A program made the position numbers and the translations under genes. 64,000 nucleotides of DNA, taken from assembly GCF_000764205.1 (NCBI RefSeq), contig NZ_JQDZ01000085.1, positions 55,503 through 119,502 of the forward strand. The letters are read 5' to 3'. Below, in pieces: positions 9,814 to 18,718 of this stretch (position 1 is the first letter of the stretch; each line of letters opens with the position of its first letter). The notes under the pieces are model-generated. The model saw only the letters and a program-made list of their open reading frames with translations, had not been told where the DNA came from and searched no databases. This stretch comes from Thalassotalea sp. ND16A (GTDB lineage Bacteria > Pseudomonadota > Gammaproteobacteria > Enterobacterales > Alteromonadaceae).

Positions 9814-10989
9814 TCATAATAATGCCGGTAGGATGTATTGCTCTAAAATTTGACTGACATTGCGTTGTTCTTTTTGCTCCGGTTCATAGGCATCGCCAGT
9901 AAAAACGATCACCGCATTTATGCTGGGAAACACAAAAATAAACTGGCCACCAAAACCATCGGCATAAAAGGTATCCAGTTGTTCGCCATTCACCGTAAAG
10001 GTTGTCATCCACCATTGATAGCCATAACCCCAACTGCCATTATCGACATGGCGCACGGTAGACTCTTCAACCCACGCAGACGATATCACTTGCTGGCCCT
10101 GCCACTTGCCTTTATCCAAATATAACTGCCCCAATTTAGCCATGTCTCTGGAACTTAAATACAAGGCACTGCCGGTGTGAAGTTGACCATCGAGTGACCA
10201 GTAGTCATAGTTTGCGATATTAAGCGGATCAAACAGGTTATGTTGCATAAAATGGCTTACGCTTTGACCCGTGGCATGTTGCAGCAGACGACCAATGCCA
10301 AAGCTAATGCCGGTAGAGTATGCAAACGTTTCCCCAGGTTCGGTAGCCATAGGCCGGTCTAATAAGAATTGTATCGGGTCGGCGGCATTATTCATTTGCG
10401 AGTTTAAGTTTTCAGGCAGTAAATAGGAAACATTCCATTCATCCCATTGCAGGCCGTGGCGCATGGTTAGCCAGTTTTTTAAGGTGACATCTGCTTTGCG
10501 AACATCCCAATTCGCATTGAAGTTTTTATGTTGAAAATAATCCAGTACTTTTACTTCTGGGCTGGCAATATACCCTTGCTCAATGGCAATACCGATAAGC
10601 GCGGAGTTAAAACTTTTTGTTACCGAGTTAAGAATATGCAAGTCGATGTCTTTGTTATTGGCCCAGTCATCGCTAAAATCCAGTTCGCGTTTAAACTGCT
10701 GTTCAAACACCAACTTGTTATCTTTTACGATTAACACCGAATCAATGTGGCGAAAGCCATTCGTATCGGAATTAATATTATCAACCAAAGTCGTTAATAA
10801 GTCGGGTTGAATGTTAAGTTCGGCAAGGTCTGCACTTTGCCAACCATCATTGGTTTGCTCGGGTGCTTGGTATTGATATGGGGTAAAGACTTTATTGTTG
10901 CTGTCTGAGCCACTACCACCGCAACTGGCGATACAACAAATCATAAAAACTGAAAGTAATCGTTTTGCTTGCTGGTGTAGCTCAGGCAT
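9814..10989 (-). CDS. Beta-lactamase-family serine hydrolase lipoprotein
   Basis: 391 residues. The N-terminus is a lipoprotein signal (LLSVFMICCIASC, lipid on Cys23), so the enzyme sits on a membrane facing the periplasm. The class C beta-lactamase/esterase fold is shown by the S-x-x-K nucleophile motif NSVTKS (Ser122, Lys125), a Tyr in FAYSTGISFG at the Y-x-N position, and a late DGFGGQF in place of the K-T-G box. Such proteins act as esterases, D-amino-acid peptidases or beta-lactamases; nothing here selects among them. It is monocistronic, upstream of repeat-rich DNA. Confidence 0.85.
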   Translation of the reverse strand: MPELHQQAKRLLSVFMICCIASCGGSGSDSNNKVFTPYQYQAPEQTNDGWQSADLAELNIQPDLLTTLVDNINSDTNGFRHIDSVLIVKDNKLVFEQQFKRELDFSDDWANNKDIDLHILNSVTKSFNSALIGIAIEQGYIASPEVKVLDYFQHKNFNANWDVRKADVTLKNWLTMRHGLQWDEWNVSYLLPENLNSQMNNAADPIQFLLDRPMATEPGETFAYSTGISFGIGRLLQHATGQSVSHFMQHNLFDPLNIANYDYWSLDGQLHTGSALYLSSRDMAKLGQLYLDKGKWQGQQVISSAWVEESTVRHVDNGSWGYGYQWWMTTFTVNGEQLDTFYADGFGGQFIFVFPSINAVIVFTGDAYEPEQKEQRNVSQILEQYILPALL

Positions 10990-11154
10990 AGGGCACCGTT
11001 TTATCGTAAAAAAATAGACTTAATTCACTATAAATTAAAACGGCAAACTTTTCCCTGTAGTTGGCAACAAATTATACTTATGCCATTGCAGTTTTCATTA
11101 AACGGGACAAATAAGGGCTATGTTCAAACAAGAACCCCGCATCACATTTTGTCG

Positions 11155-12168
11155 CTAACTCGCAGAATTTACCGATTCAAAAGCAAACACAATGTTGCGC
11201 TGATAGCTTTTATCGGGAGTTAACACCGAGCAGGGAAAATGATCATGGTTAATCGCATCCGGGTAGTTTTGCGCCTCCAGACACACCCCCTGATAGGAGT
11301 TAAATTGCTTCGACAAATAGAAACCGGTATACAGCTGGATTGCCGGTTGATCGGTATAAACCGACAGCTTGACCTGGTTCTTATGGGAAGTTAACACCGC
11401 ATTGGGCTGTGCATACGCAACCTTATCCAAGACAAAGCAATGATCATAGCCATGCTTGTGTTGCAATGATTTATCTTCAGTATGGCTTTGTCGCTGGCCG
11501 ATAGTTGCAGGCTCGTTAAAATCATAATCTGTGTCTTTCAGCGCAACGATGTTACCCGTTGGAATATTGTCGCTATCGCTTTCAACATATTGCGATGACT
11601 GCATTTGTAGGGATAATGACTGACAATCACTCTCCCCCAGATTAAAATACGTATGGTTGGTTAAATTGACTGGTGTGGCCAAATCGGTATTGGCCAGGTA
11701 CTGGATGCTGAGCTGATTATCCGCACTTAACTGATAGGTTAGCGCCAGCTTTACCGTGCCGGGGAAGCCTTGATCGCCATCGGTTGAAATAAGCGAGAGC
11801 GTTACCGCAGATTGAGACTGCTTATCGATTTGCCAATAACGCATAGAGAAATTGTTATCGCCACCATGCAAACAGTTATTGCCATCATTTAACGGTAATT
11901 GATACAGCTGCCCTGCCAGTCGAAACTTGCCGCCAGCGATACGGTTACACACCCGGCCACAGGTTGCGCCTAAATAAAAATCATCGGTTAAATATTCTGC
12001 GGCGCTGGCGTAGCCCAGCGTCATTTCTGTCGGCTTGCCATTGAGCGGAAATTTAATCGACTTAATGCGTGCACCAAAGTTAATGATTTCCACTGACATG
12101 CCGTTGTCGTTGCTCAGTACCAAAGACCTAAGTAACACCGTTGCCAATGCCGGGTTCACTGTCACCAT
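11155..12168 (-). CDS. galM: Aldose 1-epimerase (galactose mutarotase)
   Basis: 337 residues, family length. GalM interconverts beta- and alpha-D-galactose so that galactokinase receives the alpha form. Expected catalytic residues are present: His in NLTNHTYFNLG (base/acid), a second His in the HGGDNNF region, and the Glu in CLEAQNYPDAINHDHFP. It is the last gene of the gal operon. Its ATG overlaps the galE stop (TAATG), so translation is probably coupled. No signal peptide, so cytoplasmic. Confidence 0.95.
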   Translation of the reverse strand: MVTVNPALATVLLRSLVLSNDNGMSVEIINFGARIKSIKFPLNGKPTEMTLGYASAAEYLTDDFYLGATCGRVCNRIAGGKFRLAGQLYQLPLNDGNNCLHGGDNNFSMRYWQIDKQSQSAVTLSLISTDGDQGFPGTVKLALTYQLSADNQLSIQYLANTDLATPVNLTNHTYFNLGESDCQSLSLQMQSSQYVESDSDNIPTGNIVALKDTDYDFNEPATIGQRQSHTEDKSLQHKHGYDHCFVLDKVAYAQPNAVLTSHKNQVKLSVYTDQPAIQLYTGFYLSKQFNSYQGVCLEAQNYPDAINHDHFPCSVLTPDKSYQRNIVFAFESVNSAS

Positions 12169-13193
12169 TACGCTGGATAGCCATCAGGGTTGTGCAACTG
12201 CCAGCGCCAGGTATCCTGCATCATTTGCTCTAACGACCTGCTCGCTTGCCAGTTAAGTTCTTCATTGGCTTTGGTCGCATTCGCCCAGAACGCCGGCAGA
12301 TCGCCAGCCCTTCTTGGCGATACCTCAAAGGCAATGGTGTTATTAATGGCTTGCTCAAACGCTTTGACAATGGCAAATACCGAAACCCCATTGCCGGTGC
12401 CTAAGTTAAACGCTTCAACGCCACGAAAATCACTGTGCTTATTTAACCAGTCTAATGCCGCCACATGGCCCTGGGCTAAATCCATAACGTGTAAATAATC
12501 GCGTTCACAACTGCCATCAGCAGTCGGATAGTCATCACCAAAGATACTGAGTTTATCGCGTTTGCCAACGGCGACTTGCGCCACATAAGGCAACAGATTA
12601 TTGGGAATACCTTTTGGATCTTCGCCAATTTCGCCACTCTCATGGGCACCGATGGGGTTAAAGTAACGCAATGATACGCCCCTGAAATTGCTATCTGACG
12701 AAGCAAAATCCGCCAGCACCCGCTCGACCATCACTTTGCTGGCACCGTATGGACTAGACGGCGTGCCTAGCTTCATCGTTTCCACATACGGCACGTCATT
12801 TTCTTCGCCATAGACGGTGGCCGATGAGCTGAAAATAAAGTTACGCACATTATGTTGTTGCATCACTTCCAGTAAACACACCGAACCGTGCACATTGTTT
12901 TGATAATAACTTAACGGAATTTGCGCCGATTCGCCGACCGCTTTTAATGCGGCAAAATGAATGACCGCATCAATATGGTATTGCCCGAACACCTCGCTTA
13001 ATTTATCTTTGTTGCAGATATCACCTTCAACAAGCTGCACGGACTTGCCCGTCAGCTTTTCCACGCGGGCAATAGACTCAACATTTGAGTTCGATAAATT
13101 GTCATAAACGATTACGTCATGATCATGTTCCAATAACGATAAAACCGTGTGAGAGCCGATATATCCAGCACCACCAGTGACTAATACTTGCAT
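12168..13193 (-). CDS. galE: UDP-glucose 4-epimerase
   Basis: 341 residues. An extended SDR with the NAD-binding GGAGYIGSHTVLSL near the N-terminus, the active-site Ser/Thr in FSSSATVYG and the catalytic Y-x-x-x-K in YGASKVMVERV. It interconverts UDP-galactose and UDP-glucose, completing the Leloir pathway started by galK and galT upstream in the same operon. It overlaps galM by one base. The gap of about 114 bp to the symporter gene holds a strong 13-bp-stem hairpin (13223-13252). Confidence 0.97.
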   Translation of the reverse strand: MQVLVTGGAGYIGSHTVLSLLEHDHDVIVYDNLSNSNVESIARVEKLTGKSVQLVEGDICNKDKLSEVFGQYHIDAVIHFAALKAVGESAQIPLSYYQNNVHGSVCLLEVMQQHNVRNFIFSSSATVYGEENDVPYVETMKLGTPSSPYGASKVMVERVLADFASSDSNFRGVSLRYFNPIGAHESGEIGEDPKGIPNNLLPYVAQVAVGKRDKLSIFGDDYPTADGSCERDYLHVMDLAQGHVAALDWLNKHSDFRGVEAFNLGTGNGVSVFAIVKAFEQAINNTIAFEVSPRRAGDLPAFWANATKANEELNWQASRSLEQMMQDTWRWQLHNPDGYPA

Positions 13194-13222
13194 GTTTTTG
13201 GCCTTTAAAGATTGTGAAATTT

Positions 13223-13300
13223 AACCGGAACTCACCACAGTGAGTTCCGGTTAGGGATAGCTATTCCGCCAATTTATTGGTCAATAAATTATCGGACTTG
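13223..13300. repeat. Intercistronic hairpin plus R5-like palindrome between galE and the symporter
   Basis: AACCGGAACTCAC (13223-13235) and its exact complement (13240-13252) form a 13-bp stem with loop CACA. No T-run follows on the minus strand, so it is not a normal Rho-independent terminator. It could mark an mRNA 3' end, slow decay or a processing site inside the gal transcript. Next to it (about 13266-13300) is an imperfect relative of the 9664-9711 palindrome. Confidence 0.7.
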
Positions 13301-13306
13301 GCATGA

Positions 13307-14881
13307 TTACCACCAAGTGGCATATAAAGCAGTAAGGATAAGCACCACACCCACGGTAGCGACGTTAAATGATTTGTTGGTGGCAAAGCTCACTTTCTCT
13401 AAACTGACACTGCTATCTTCGGTAGTCGGTTTACCCAGCATTGATACTAAGTAACAGAGCGCTAAACACAGTAAGAACACCAGGCCAACTCGGTCCATAA
13501 ATGGCAGTTCCGGCCAGAGGAATTTAAGCGCTAACGAAAATACCGCGGAACCAAGAGCGGCAGATAATGCGCCCATTGAGGTAGCGCGTTTCCAGAACAT
13601 GCCCATCATAAAGATCACGACGATGCCCGGCGTAAAGAAACCGGTAAATTCCTGGATGTATTGGAACGCTTGATCAAACTTGCCCAGTAATGGCTCAGCC
13701 ACGAGTAAGGCGATACATAGCGATACTAACGCGGCTATACGGCCAATATGCACATAGTGGCGTTGGCTTTGGTTTGGCTTGAAGCGTGAATAAATATCCA
13801 TGGTAAAGATGGTTGAAATACTGTTCGTCATTGACGCCAGAGACGACACGATGGCAGCAACTAATGCGGCAAAGACTAAGCCTTTGATACCAACGGGCAT
13901 TAATGCCATCATTGACGGGTAAGCTTGATCCGGTGTGGTTAAGGTAGGATATAACACCACGGCAGCAATACCGGGTAACACCACAATCACTGGCATTAAC
14001 AGTTTCAGGTAGGCAGCAAAGGCGATGCCTTTTTGGGCTTCCTTAATGTCTTTCGCCGCTAGTGCGCGTTGAATAATATACTGGTTGAAGCCCCAATAAC
14101 TGAAATTCATGATCCACATGCCGCCAATTAATACCGAGATACCTGGCAGACTCATATAATGTTCATTTTCAGGACTTAAGATCATGTCAAAATGCTCTGG
14201 CATGTTATCGGTAAGTACGCCAAATCCGGCTAACAGTCCTTGACCATCAGAAACCGCATCTAAGGCTAAATAACTTAAGAACAGCCCGCCAAACACCAAT
14301 AGCACAACCTGGAATATGTCGGTATAAGCGACGGCTTTTAAGCCACCGTATAACGAGTAGGCCACAGAGAATACCGCTAAGAATATCATGCCAAACATCC
14401 AGTCAACACCCGCCACGGTTTCAATGGCCAAACCTCCTAACCATAGCACCGCCGTTAAATTAACAAAGGTGTATACCGCTAACCAGAAAATTGCCAGGGT
14501 GGTTTTTACTTTGCTGTCAAAGCGTTGCTCGAGATATTGTGGCATGGTGAATATTTTATTTTCGAGGAAAATAGGCAGCATATATTTACCGACTATGATC
14601 AGGGTAATCGCCGCCATCCACTCATAAGAAGCAATGGCTAAACCAATCGCGTAACCAGAGCCGGACATACCGATAATTTGTTCAGCAGAAATATTTGCTG
14701 CGATTAATGATGCACCGATAGCCCACCAGGGCAATGCTTTACCGGCTAAGAAATAATCTTCGGTGTTCGCCCCTTCTTTTTTCTCATTACGAGAAATCCA
14801 CAAGGCCAGACACAATAGCCCGATGACGTAGACGATAAAAATCGTGCTGTCTATCGTCCCCAATTTGTTTGCAAATTCCAT
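13307..14881 (-). CDS. Sodium/galactose symporter (SSS family, vSGLT-like)
   Basis: 524 residues with about 14 hydrophobic helices. SSS-family features include the N-terminal EDYFLAGKALPWWAIGASLIAANISAEQIIGMSGSGYA segment (unwound TM1 and sodium-site region), FNQYIIQRALAAKD mid-protein and the SSLASMTNSISTIFTMDIYS stretch with conserved Ser/Thr near the sodium site. It resembles the Vibrio sodium/galactose transporter and sits between galK and galE, so galactose uptake is the likely role. Located in the inner membrane. Confidence 0.93.
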   Translation of the reverse strand: MEFANKLGTIDSTIFIVYVIGLLCLALWISRNEKKEGANTEDYFLAGKALPWWAIGASLIAANISAEQIIGMSGSGYAIGLAIASYEWMAAITLIIVGKYMLPIFLENKIFTMPQYLEQRFDSKVKTTLAIFWLAVYTFVNLTAVLWLGGLAIETVAGVDWMFGMIFLAVFSVAYSLYGGLKAVAYTDIFQVVLLVFGGLFLSYLALDAVSDGQGLLAGFGVLTDNMPEHFDMILSPENEHYMSLPGISVLIGGMWIMNFSYWGFNQYIIQRALAAKDIKEAQKGIAFAAYLKLLMPVIVVLPGIAAVVLYPTLTTPDQAYPSMMALMPVGIKGLVFAALVAAIVSSLASMTNSISTIFTMDIYSRFKPNQSQRHYVHIGRIAALVSLCIALLVAEPLLGKFDQAFQYIQEFTGFFTPGIVVIFMMGMFWKRATSMGALSAALGSAVFSLALKFLWPELPFMDRVGLVFLLCLALCYLVSMLGKPTTEDSSVSLEKVSFATNKSFNVATVGVVLILTALYATWW

Positions 14882-14978
14882 AACTTGTTCACCTTTTCGT
14901 TTTAGTTATAATTTTTTTTATTAGCTAATTGTTCATTTTAGCCAGTTTTCATAATGGCTAGTAGATTGCTTCAATCAG

Positions 14979-16181
14979 TTATCTAAATGCGCCTTGGGTG
15001 GCGGTACATAAATAAATGCTTGGCTCTAAACCAAATTGTTGTGGATAGGCGGTATTCACCACATCCGTTAATTCTTCAACCATAGCCCTTGGCACTAAGG
15101 CGACGACACAACCGCCAAAACCGCCACCGGTCATGCGCACGCCGCCGGCATTGCCGATAACCCCGTCGATGATCTCGACCAGACCATCCATTTCCTTGGT
15201 CGTCACTTGAAAGTCATCACGCAATGAATTATGAGACTCCTTCATTGCTACACTAATGCTGGCAATATCGTTATTTTTTAGTGCCGTTAAGGTAGCAACT
15301 GCTCGAGCATTTTCACTAATAACGTGGCGGGCACGCCTGAACAATACTGGCTCAAGTTGCTCTTTAGCCGCGTTAAGCTGCTCTATGCTAACTTCGCGCA
15401 AGGCCGATTTACCAAAGTGCTGGGCAACTTGTTCACATTGCTCGCGTCTCAAGTTGTATTCACTATCGACCAGGCCGCGTTTTACGTTTGAATTGACGAT
15501 GAACAGCGCTAAGTTGCTAGGTATCGGTGCATCTTCAAACGACAAGTCTTTGCAATCTAGCAACATCGCGTGGTTTTTCTGGCCCATGGCGGAAATCAGT
15601 TGATCCATGATGCCACAATTACAACCAACAAAATTATTTTCCGCTTTCTGCCCCATGAGAGCGGCCTTGATGCCATCTAAGTCTAATTGATAAAGCTCAG
15701 CAAAGGTTTTCAAAATGGCAATTTCAAAACTGGCGGAAGAGCTTAACCCTGCGCCCTGTGGTACGTTGCCGGTTACGACAAGGTTGGCGCCTTTGATTTC
15801 AGGGTATGTTTTCATTAATGCCAGCAATGTGCCTTTGACATAATTACTCCACATCATTTGTGAATCAAACGCTACTTCACTCAAGTTAAATTCATTGCTT
15901 TGTTGGTCACAATCATGAGCATACACGTTTACCACGGCGTCTTCGCGCTTTGCTGCCGCAATGGTAGTGCCGAAGTTTATCGCCGCTGGAAAGACGAAGC
16001 CATCATTATAATCGGTATGATCGCCAATTAAATTCACTCGGCCAGGGGCATGACAAACTAATTCGGCAGCGCTTGCAAATTGTTGTACAAATAAGCTTTT
16101 AACAAGGTCTTGTTGCGCCAAGCCTTGTTGTTCAGAGCCTAGTTGTTCTGAACTTTGTTTCTCTGAGCATTGATGAGTCAT
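14979..16181 (-). CDS. galK: Galactokinase
   Basis: 400 residues. The GHMP kinase signatures are all present: the galactokinase motif PGRVNLIGDHTDYNDGFVFP, the ATP-binding loop VPQGAGLSSSASFEIA and the C-terminal VRMTGGGFGGCVVAL. It phosphorylates alpha-D-galactose to galactose-1-phosphate in the cytoplasm. The ATG overlaps the galT stop (TAATG). The N-terminal 20 residues are unusually rich in Gln/Ser/Glu (QCSEKQSSEQLGSEQQ), an extension not seen in typical GalK; a start nearer LVKSLFVQQF would give a more usual length, but the overlap with galT supports the longer form. Confidence 0.97.
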   Translation of the reverse strand: MTHQCSEKQSSEQLGSEQQGLAQQDLVKSLFVQQFASAAELVCHAPGRVNLIGDHTDYNDGFVFPAAINFGTTIAAAKREDAVVNVYAHDCDQQSNEFNLSEVAFDSQMMWSNYVKGTLLALMKTYPEIKGANLVVTGNVPQGAGLSSSASFEIAILKTFAELYQLDLDGIKAALMGQKAENNFVGCNCGIMDQLISAMGQKNHAMLLDCKDLSFEDAPIPSNLALFIVNSNVKRGLVDSEYNLRREQCEQVAQHFGKSALREVSIEQLNAAKEQLEPVLFRRARHVISENARAVATLTALKNNDIASISVAMKESHNSLRDDFQVTTKEMDGLVEIIDGVIGNAGGVRMTGGGFGGCVVALVPRAMVEELTDVVNTAYPQQFGLEPSIYLCTATQGAFR

Positions 16182-17257
16182 TAGTTTTGCTCCTTATAAT
16201 GGATATCAGATAAATTACGTAATCGTTCGGCGGCTTGTTCGGCGGTTAGATCTCGTTGCGCTTCCGCCATCATTTCATAACCCACCATAAATTTGCGTAC
16301 CGTAGCGCTGCGCAGTAACGGCGGGAAGAAACTGGCGTGCAAGGTCCAGGCGTCGTGAACTTCGCCATCAAATGGGGCGCCATGCCAGCCCATAGAATAT
16401 GGAAAAGAACAATTGAATAAATTGTCATACTTGATGGTGATTTGTTTGAGTATGTCCGCTAAAGAGAGCTTTTGTTGTGCATTTAACTCGGTAATGCGCG
16501 ACACAGCAAAACGTGGTAGCAGTAAAGTTTCAAACGGCCAGGCGGCCCAATACGGAACGACAACCAGCCAATCGTCATTGATGACCACAACTCGCTCTTC
16601 GTTGTTAACCTCTTTGCTAACGTAATCTTGCAATAAATTACTGCCATATTGCTGAAAGTAGGCCTGTTGTGCCTTATGCTTTTTCATCACTAAGGTAGGT
16701 AATTGCTGCTGTGCCCAAATTTGCCCATGCGGATGCGGATTAGAACAGCCCATGATGCTGCCTTTGTTTTCAAATACCTGCACCCAGGCGTAAGTTTTGC
16801 CCAACTGTTCACACTGACTTTGCCAGGTATCTACCACTTTGGAGATTTCGTTTATTGATAACTGCGGCAAGGTTTTGCTGTGATCAGGGGAAAAACAGAT
16901 CACCCGACTCTCGCCCTGCTCCGTCGCCATTTTAAATAACGGATCATCACTTGCAACCATTGGCGTATCTTGTTTTATCGCGGCAAAGTCATTGGTAAAG
17001 ACAAAGGTGTCTTTATAATCGGCATTGACTTCACCATTGATTCGGGTATTACCGGCACAGAGAAAACATTTTTCATCAAACGCAGGCTTTTGTTCTTCAT
17101 CCAGCTTTTCCACCTGCCCCTGCCAGGGACGCTTCGCCCGGTGCGGAGAAACCAGCACCCATTCATCAATCAAAGGGTTGTAGCGGCGATGCGGATGCTC
17201 CGTCGGATCAAATTCAACAGCGCGGTTATTTTCAATATTTTCGAGTTCAATCGTCAT
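16181..17257 (-). CDS. galT: Galactose-1-phosphate uridylyltransferase
   Basis: 358 residues. It transfers UMP from UDP-glucose to galactose-1-phosphate. The active-site nucleophile lies in NPHPHGQIW, a zinc-type C-x-x-C occurs in KCFLCAGN, and [11 protein letters not shown] lies near the N-terminus, all typical of GalT. First gene of the operon galT-galK-symporter-galE-galM, divergent from a LacI-type regulator. A palindromic operator at 17296-17307 lies 39 bp upstream of the start, so galactose-responsive repression is likely. Confidence 0.97.
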   Translation of the reverse strand: MTIELENIENNRAVEFDPTEHPHRRYNPLIDEWVLVSPHRAKRPWQGQVEKLDEEQKPAFDEKCFLCAGNTRINGEVNADYKDTFVFTNDFAAIKQDTPMVASDDPLFKMATEQGESRVICFSPDHSKTLPQLSINEISKVVDTWQSQCEQLGKTYAWVQVFENKGSIMGCSNPHPHGQIWAQQQLPTLVMKKHKAQQAYFQQYGSNLLQDYVSKEVNNEERVVVINDDWLVVVPYWAAWPFETLLLPRFAVSRITELNAQQKLSLADILKQITIKYDNLFNCSFPYSMGWHGAPFDGEVHDAWTLHASFFPPLLRSATVRKFMVGYEMMAEAQRDLTAEQAAERLRNLSDIHYKEQN

Positions 17258-17293
17258 AATTTTTAGCTATCTTTAGTAAATCACTGCACCAAA

Positions 17294-17309
17294 GGGTAAA
17301 CGTTTACAC
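17294..17309. promoter_or_regulatory. LacI/GalR-type operator O1 upstream of galT
   Basis: GGGTAAACGTTTACAC contains the 12-bp palindrome GTAAACGTTTAC (17296-17307) with the central CG usual for LacI-family sites. It is nearly identical to the reverse complement of the second site at 17404-17419. The position just upstream of galT fits repression of the gal operon. Confidence 0.85.
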
Positions 17310-17403
17310 TTTAAGATGCAACCATTAATTCCCTTAAACACGTGGACTTGCACAACGCCAGCTAACTAAGGTATATTAACTTCAACCATTAACCCACTAA
17401 AAA

Positions 17404-17419
17404 ATGTAAACATTTACCC
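17404..17419. promoter_or_regulatory. LacI/GalR-type operator O2 at the regulator's start codon
   Basis: ATGTAAACATTTACCC contains GTAAACATTTAC (17406-17417), four bases before the regulator's ATG at 17422. It occupies the place of the Shine-Dalgarno sequence, and no purine-rich ribosome site is seen. Binding there would block the regulator's own expression (autorepression). Cores of the two operators are 110 bp apart, which would permit looping. Confidence 0.82.
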
Positions 17420-17421
17420 TT

Positions 17422-18444
17422 ATGGCAACCATCAAAGATGTCGCTCGTATCGCCGGTGTTTCAGTCGCTTCCGTGTCACGCGTGGTAAACAACGGTCCGA
17501 AAGTCAGTCAAAAAACCATAGATAAAGTGACCAAAGTCATGAATGACTTAGGCTACACGCCAAATGCCAATGCCCGTGCTTTGGTGACCCAAAAGAGCAC
17601 CACCATCGGGGTGGTGATCCCCGACTTAACCGATCCGTTTTTTGCTTCACTGGCCAATGGCGTCGAGCAAGTTGCGCGTCAACAAAACATGCAATTGCTA
17701 TTAAGTACCGGCCAAGTCAGTGCCGAATCGGAGCGACAGGCGATTAACTTACTGATTGAGCAACGCTGCGATGTAATGGTGATCCACAGTAAAAAACTGT
17801 CTGCCGATGAACTGATAGCGTTAACCGAAAAAGTATCGGGGTTGGTTCTCATTGATAGATACATTAAGCAAATTGCCCATCGCTGTGTATGGCTGGATAA
17901 CCTGGAAGGTGGAAAAATAGCGGCACGCCACCTGCTGGCGTTACAACATAAAAACTTTGCCTGCATTTCCAGTAAATACAAAATTGATGATCCCAGCCTG
18001 AGACTGCAAGGCTTTCAAAATGAATTAAATGCAGCAGACTTTGAGATTGAACCTACTTTGATTGAATATGGCGAGCCGAACTTACAAGGGGGTGAAATTA
18101 CCACGCAAAAGTTGTTGGCTAGTGGTAAAAAGTTTTCTGCCCTTTTTGTTTACAATGACGCGATGGCCATCGGTGCCATCTCGACCCTTGAAGATAATGG
18201 TTTTCGAGTACCGACCGATATTTCAGTGATTGGTTTTGATGATGTTTTGCTGTCGCGCTATTCCCGACCAAAACTTACCACGCTCAATTACCCGATTGAA
18301 GAAATGGCAAGACAGGCGGCAAACTTGGCAGTTGAATTAGCCAATAAAACTTCTCCAACTAACATGGATGAAAACTTAAAACACATTCCCAGACTGGTGA
18401 AACGAGAATCCACCAGTGTTCGTGCTAATCAACAACGCTCTTGA
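17422..18444 (+). CDS. LacI family transcriptional regulator of the gal genes
   Basis: 340 residues. The N-terminal LacI helix-turn-helix and hinge are clear (TIKDVARIAGVSVASVSRVVNN, then YTPNANARALV). A periplasmic-binding-protein-like sugar domain follows (IGVVIPDLTDPFFASLANGVE, NDAMAIGAISTLEDNG, VIGFDDVLLSRYSRPKLTT). It resembles GalR/GalS and is divergent from galT with two matching operators between them, so it most likely represses the gal operon until galactose or a derivative binds. The ATG follows O2 by four bases and has no visible Shine-Dalgarno, suggesting weak or leaderless translation. Confidence 0.93.
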   Translation: MATIKDVARIAGVSVASVSRVVNNGPKVSQKTIDKVTKVMNDLGYTPNANARALVTQKSTTIGVVIPDLTDPFFASLANGVEQVARQQNMQLLLSTGQVSAESERQAINLLIEQRCDVMVIHSKKLSADELIALTEKVSGLVLIDRYIKQIAHRCVWLDNLEGGKIAARHLLALQHKNFACISSKYKIDDPSLRLQGFQNELNAADFEIEPTLIEYGEPNLQGGEITTQKLLASGKKFSALFVYNDAMAIGAISTLEDNGFRVPTDISVIGFDDVLLSRYSRPKLTTLNYPIEEMARQAANLAVELANKTSPTNMDENLKHIPRLVKRESTSVRANQQRS

Positions 18445-18479
18445 TTATCTTAATGTCCAACCTTTTGGCAATACGGTTC

Positions 18480-18714
18480 AGGTTTGCCCTGTCGGTTGAT
18501 AACCTTCTGGCGGCAGCTGCCCAGTTGCCGTTTTCGGCTTTTAACGTCCGGGTAAAGCTGCCGCCACCGGCCAAAGATTCTCTATCCAAAACGAAAGTCT
18601 CTGCCCAAACGCACCCAAATTTTTATCGACTTGGTAAAAGACTACCTCGAACAAATGGGCGAGTCGCCAGCTAACACTTGGCTTATAACGCAAAATATCA
18701 GCCGACAAAATTAA
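18480..18714 (+). pseudogene. Remnant of a LysR-type regulator (C-terminal part, frameshifted)
   Basis: Downstream of the LacI gene the + strand shows the end of a LysR effector domain split between two frames. One frame reads AAQLPFSAFNV, like the late W-x-LPxxALxV part of LysR proteins. The next frame, from 18598, reads LPKRTQIFIDLVKDYLEQMG and ends at a stop at 18712-18714, like the typical final helix (LPxRxRxFIDFLxE). No intact N-terminal helix-turn-helix is present. I infer a decayed LysR gene truncated by deletion and frameshift. Confidence 0.6.
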
Positions 18715-18718
18715 ATAG

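Noticed and set aside
17257..17422. Gal operator overlap read as a CRP site
   Set aside because: The palindromes have the central CG/AT and 12-bp GTAAAC arms of LacI-family sites, not the TGTGA-N6-TCACA pattern of CRP.
18441..18674. 77-residue + strand ORF after the LacI gene as an intact gene
   Set aside because: Its middle matches a LysR fragment but the rest of that fragment continues in another frame, so it is a decayed remnant.
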